Part shown: piece after piece, positions 42,551 to 44,129 of the stretch
Layout: the number at the start of each line of letters is the position of its first letter
Position numbering within the stretch: position 1 is the stretch's first letter
Assembly: GCF_001373415.1 (NCBI RefSeq)
Contig: NZ_CDSE01000034.1
Span: 1-44,129, forward strand
DNA length: 44,129 bases
Source of the DNA: Paenibacillus dakarensis
Lineage (GTDB): Bacteria; Bacillota; Bacilli; Paenibacillales; Paenibacillaceae
Direction: 5' to 3'
Notes under the pieces: model-generated
What the model was told of the DNA's origin: nothing
What the model saw: only the letters and a program-made list of their open reading frames with translations
Database searches by the model: none
Translations under genes and position numbers: made by a program

Positions 42551-43300
42551 ATGAACGAAGCTTTAAAAGGACAAACGGCTCTGGTTACAGGTGCTTCCCG
42601 GGGGATCGGGCGCAGTATTGCGCTTGCTTTAGCTGACATGGGGGCAAATGTAGCTGTTAACTATTCCGGTAACGAGAATGCTGCAGCGGAAGTTGTATCT
42701 GAAATACGTGCTAAAGGCGTTGAAGCTATTGCATTGAAAGCTAACGTCGGAATCAGCGCTGAAGCGGATGGGCTGGTCAAGCAAGTGCTTGACACTTGGG
42801 GCAGAATCGATATTCTGGTGAATAATGCCGGGATTACTAGAGATAATTTAATCATGAGGATGAAAGAAGAAGAGTTCGACCAAGTGATTGAAACGAACCT
42901 GAAAGGTGTCTTTAACTGCCTGAAGGCGGTAACCCGTCCGATGATGAAGCAGCGCTATGGACGAATTATTAATATTTCCTCTGTCGTTGGAGCTCTGGGT
43001 AATGCGGGTCAAGCGAACTATGTAGCTGCCAAAGCCGGAGTAATCGGGCTGACGAAATCCGCTGCCCGTGAGCTTGCATCCCGTGGAATTACCGTGAACG
43101 CTGTCGCCCCTGGATTTATTGATACCGATATGACGCGGGAGCTATCAGAGGAAATGCGTGAGAAGATGCTGGGGGATATCCCGCTTGCACGCCTTGGAAA
43201 ACCGGAAGAAATCGCTGATGTCGTTACTTTCCTGGTTTCTTCCGGCGCAGGCTACATGACAGGGCAGACACTTCATGTGGACGGCGGAATGTATATGTAA
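42551..43300 (+). CDS. fabG: 3-Oxoacyl-ACP reductase
   Basis: NADPH-dependent reduction of 3-oxoacyl-ACP in each elongation cycle. The short-chain dehydrogenase signs are TGASRGIG (residues 13-20), NNAG, the catalytic Tyr157 and Lys161 in NYVAAKAG, and the C-terminal [11 protein letters not shown]. 249 residues. ATG 42551 follows AAAGGAGG. Confidence 0.96.
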   Translation: MNEALKGQTALVTGASRGIGRSIALALADMGANVAVNYSGNENAAAEVVSEIRAKGVEAIALKANVGISAEADGLVKQVLDTWGRIDILVNNAGITRDNLIMRMKEEEFDQVIETNLKGVFNCLKAVTRPMMKQRYGRIINISSVVGALGNAGQANYVAAKAGVIGLTKSAARELASRGITVNAVAPGFIDTDMTRELSEEMREKMLGDIPLARLGKPEEIADVVTFLVSSGAGYMTGQTLHVDGGMYM

Positions 43301-43355
43301 CATTTCCCGCTGTACCAGAGTGTCTGCAATAACTAACGTTTTCAACTGCCTTCTA

Positions 43356-43384
43356 TGGCAATTTGAAATGATAACTTGTATAAT
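43356..43384 (+). promoter_or_regulatory. Candidate internal promoter for acpP
   Basis: TGGCAA (43356-43361), 17 bases, perfect TATAAT (43379-43384), just before the acpP ribosome site. It could give the extra acpP transcript often needed for this abundant protein, but the leader would be very short. Confidence 0.4.
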
Positions 43385-43405
43385 TACCAAGAGGAGGTGA
43401 GCCGG

Positions 43406-43639
43406 ATGTCCGATGTATTGGAACGCGTTAAACGCATCGTCGTCGACCGCCTGGGTGCTGACGAAGCCGACGTAACACTAGAAGCATCTTTCAAAGAAGA
43501 TCTTGGAGCTGATTCTCTCGATGTAGTTGAATTGGTTATGGAATTGGAAGATGAGTTTGATATGGAGATCTCTGATGAAGATGCGGAGAAAATTACGACC
43601 GTAGGTGAAGTTGTAAAGTACATACAATCTCATACCTAA
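43406..43639 (+). CDS. acpP: Acyl carrier protein
   Basis: Carries growing acyl chains on a 4'-phosphopantetheine attached to Ser37 in [12 protein letters not shown]. Acidic, 77 residues, the standard length. ATG 43406 follows GAGGAGGTGAG, a very strong ribosome site; an upstream in-frame ATG (43376) would place that site in the coding region. Confidence 0.97.
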   Translation: MSDVLERVKRIVVDRLGADEADVTLEASFKEDLGADSLDVVELVMELEDEFDMEISDEDAEKITTVGEVVKYIQSHT

Positions 43640-43649
43640 GTCTAAAGTG

Positions 43650-43677
43650 AGTCCCGTTCTTGTTGTAAGGCGGGACT
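43650..43677 (+). terminator. Weak hairpin between acpP and fabF
   Basis: AGTCCCG (43650-43656) pairs with CGGGACT (43671-43677), followed only by TCTCCACATTTTCTC. Probably a partial terminator or an mRNA end stabiliser that adjusts acpP against fabF. Confidence 0.45.
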
Positions 43678-43794
43678 TCTCCACATTTTCTCAAACGGAT
43701 TAAAGTGTCATGAATTATGATGATAGATTATGCTGTTCCAGGGTTTTTACGATATTGTAGAATGTTTGGACAGTCCATATAGAGGTGAATCTGC

Positions 43795-44129
43795 TTGAAG
43801 AAAAGAGTGGTTGTTACAGGAATGGGTGTTATGACCTCCATTGGTCAGGACATCGAAACGTTTTGGAACAGCTTGATGACCGGTAAATCAGGTGTATCGC
43901 ATATCGAGGCATTTGATGTCAGTGAATATCCGACGCAAATTGCTGCATCGATAAAGGATTTTAATCCGGAAGATTATATGGAGCGCAAGGAAGCGCGCAA
44001 GATGGACCGTTTTGTTCAATTTGCGGTAGCTGCAGGTACGAAAGCGCTTGAAGACAGCGGGATCAAGATTGGTGAGAACGCTGATGCAGAACGCGTAGGA
44101 GTATCTATCGGATCCGGTATTGGCGGTTT
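43795..44129 (+). CDS. fabF: 3-Oxoacyl-ACP synthase II, N-terminal part
   Basis: Elongating condensing enzyme of fatty acid synthesis. The start is TTG 43795 behind AGAGGTGA; KKRVVVTGMGVMTSIG is the classic beginning, followed by GKSGVSHIEAFDV, RKEARKMDRFVQFAVAA and VGVSIGSGIGG. The window ends after about 111 codons, before the active-site Cys. It completes the order plsX-fabH-fabD-fabG-acpP-fabF. Confidence 0.96.
   Translation, partial: MKKRVVVTGMGVMTSIGQDIETFWNSLMTGKSGVSHIEAFDVSEYPTQIAASIKDFNPEDYMERKEARKMDRFVQFAVAAGTKALEDSGIKIGENADAERVGVSIGSGIGG

Overview
The window reads as chromosomal core DNA of an endospore-forming Firmicute, most likely Paenibacillus or a close relative. This rests on gene content and order: a GlpP-type leader before glpD, a selD-mnmH pair, FapR with its operator heading a fatty-acid operon, and the ylb cluster rsmD-coaD-ylbJ-sepM-tmcAL-yceD-rpmF. 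Strong AGGAGG ribosome sites, frequent TTG/GTG starts and moderate GC also fit. No rRNA, tRNA, CRISPR array, prophage or intact insertion sequence was seen. The species call is inference.

Layout. 1-3223: the end of glpK, a structured leader and glpD (glycerol use), then an aldose epimerase-like gene. 3304-5936 (minus strand): a YwaF-type membrane protein that seems to start at ATT, a stand-alone LytTR regulator with a consensus CcpA site at its promoter, and a membrane-anchored PrsA-type foldase. 6130-8442: selD and mnmH, the tRNA 2-selenouridine branch of selenium use, behind a leader that can fold into a compact three-way junction. 8790-15762: PAP2 phosphatase, FUSC-type exporter, HelD, a chemotaxis-type receptor without an external sensor domain, and an MFS exporter. 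15781-17416 (minus): MFS exporter with its MarR regulator. 17600-20479: DsbA-like thioredoxin-fold protein, glycerophosphodiester phosphodiesterase and an MFS carrier. 20584-25794: diaminopimelate dehydrogenase, TraX-like protein, two GNAT enzymes, a protein of unknown function, macrodomain hydrolase, rpiA and a MarR regulator. 25861-29560: a self-contained MarR-MMPL efflux operon. 29685-32409: SGNH hydrolase, TPR protein, HD phosphohydrolase, an orphan helix-turn-helix protein and a small membrane protein. 32410-33142 is a gene-poor, hairpin-rich stretch. 33143-38763: the ylb cluster and rpmF. 38858-44129: FapR operator, fapR, plsX, fabH, fabD, fabG, acpP and the start of fabF, a full set for starting and elongating fatty acids.

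Most of the window is ordinary housekeeping DNA, and no convincing new multi-gene system was found. The observations most worth a second look are: the selD leader structure; three genes whose best ribosome site and/or family N-terminus points to ATT, ATC or GTC start codons; a roughly 58-bp repeat shared between the region after mnmH and the region before rsmD; the hairpin-rich, possibly coding stretch before rsmD; and the CcpA site in front of the LytTR gene. All were found by eye and need alignments or folding calculations to confirm.
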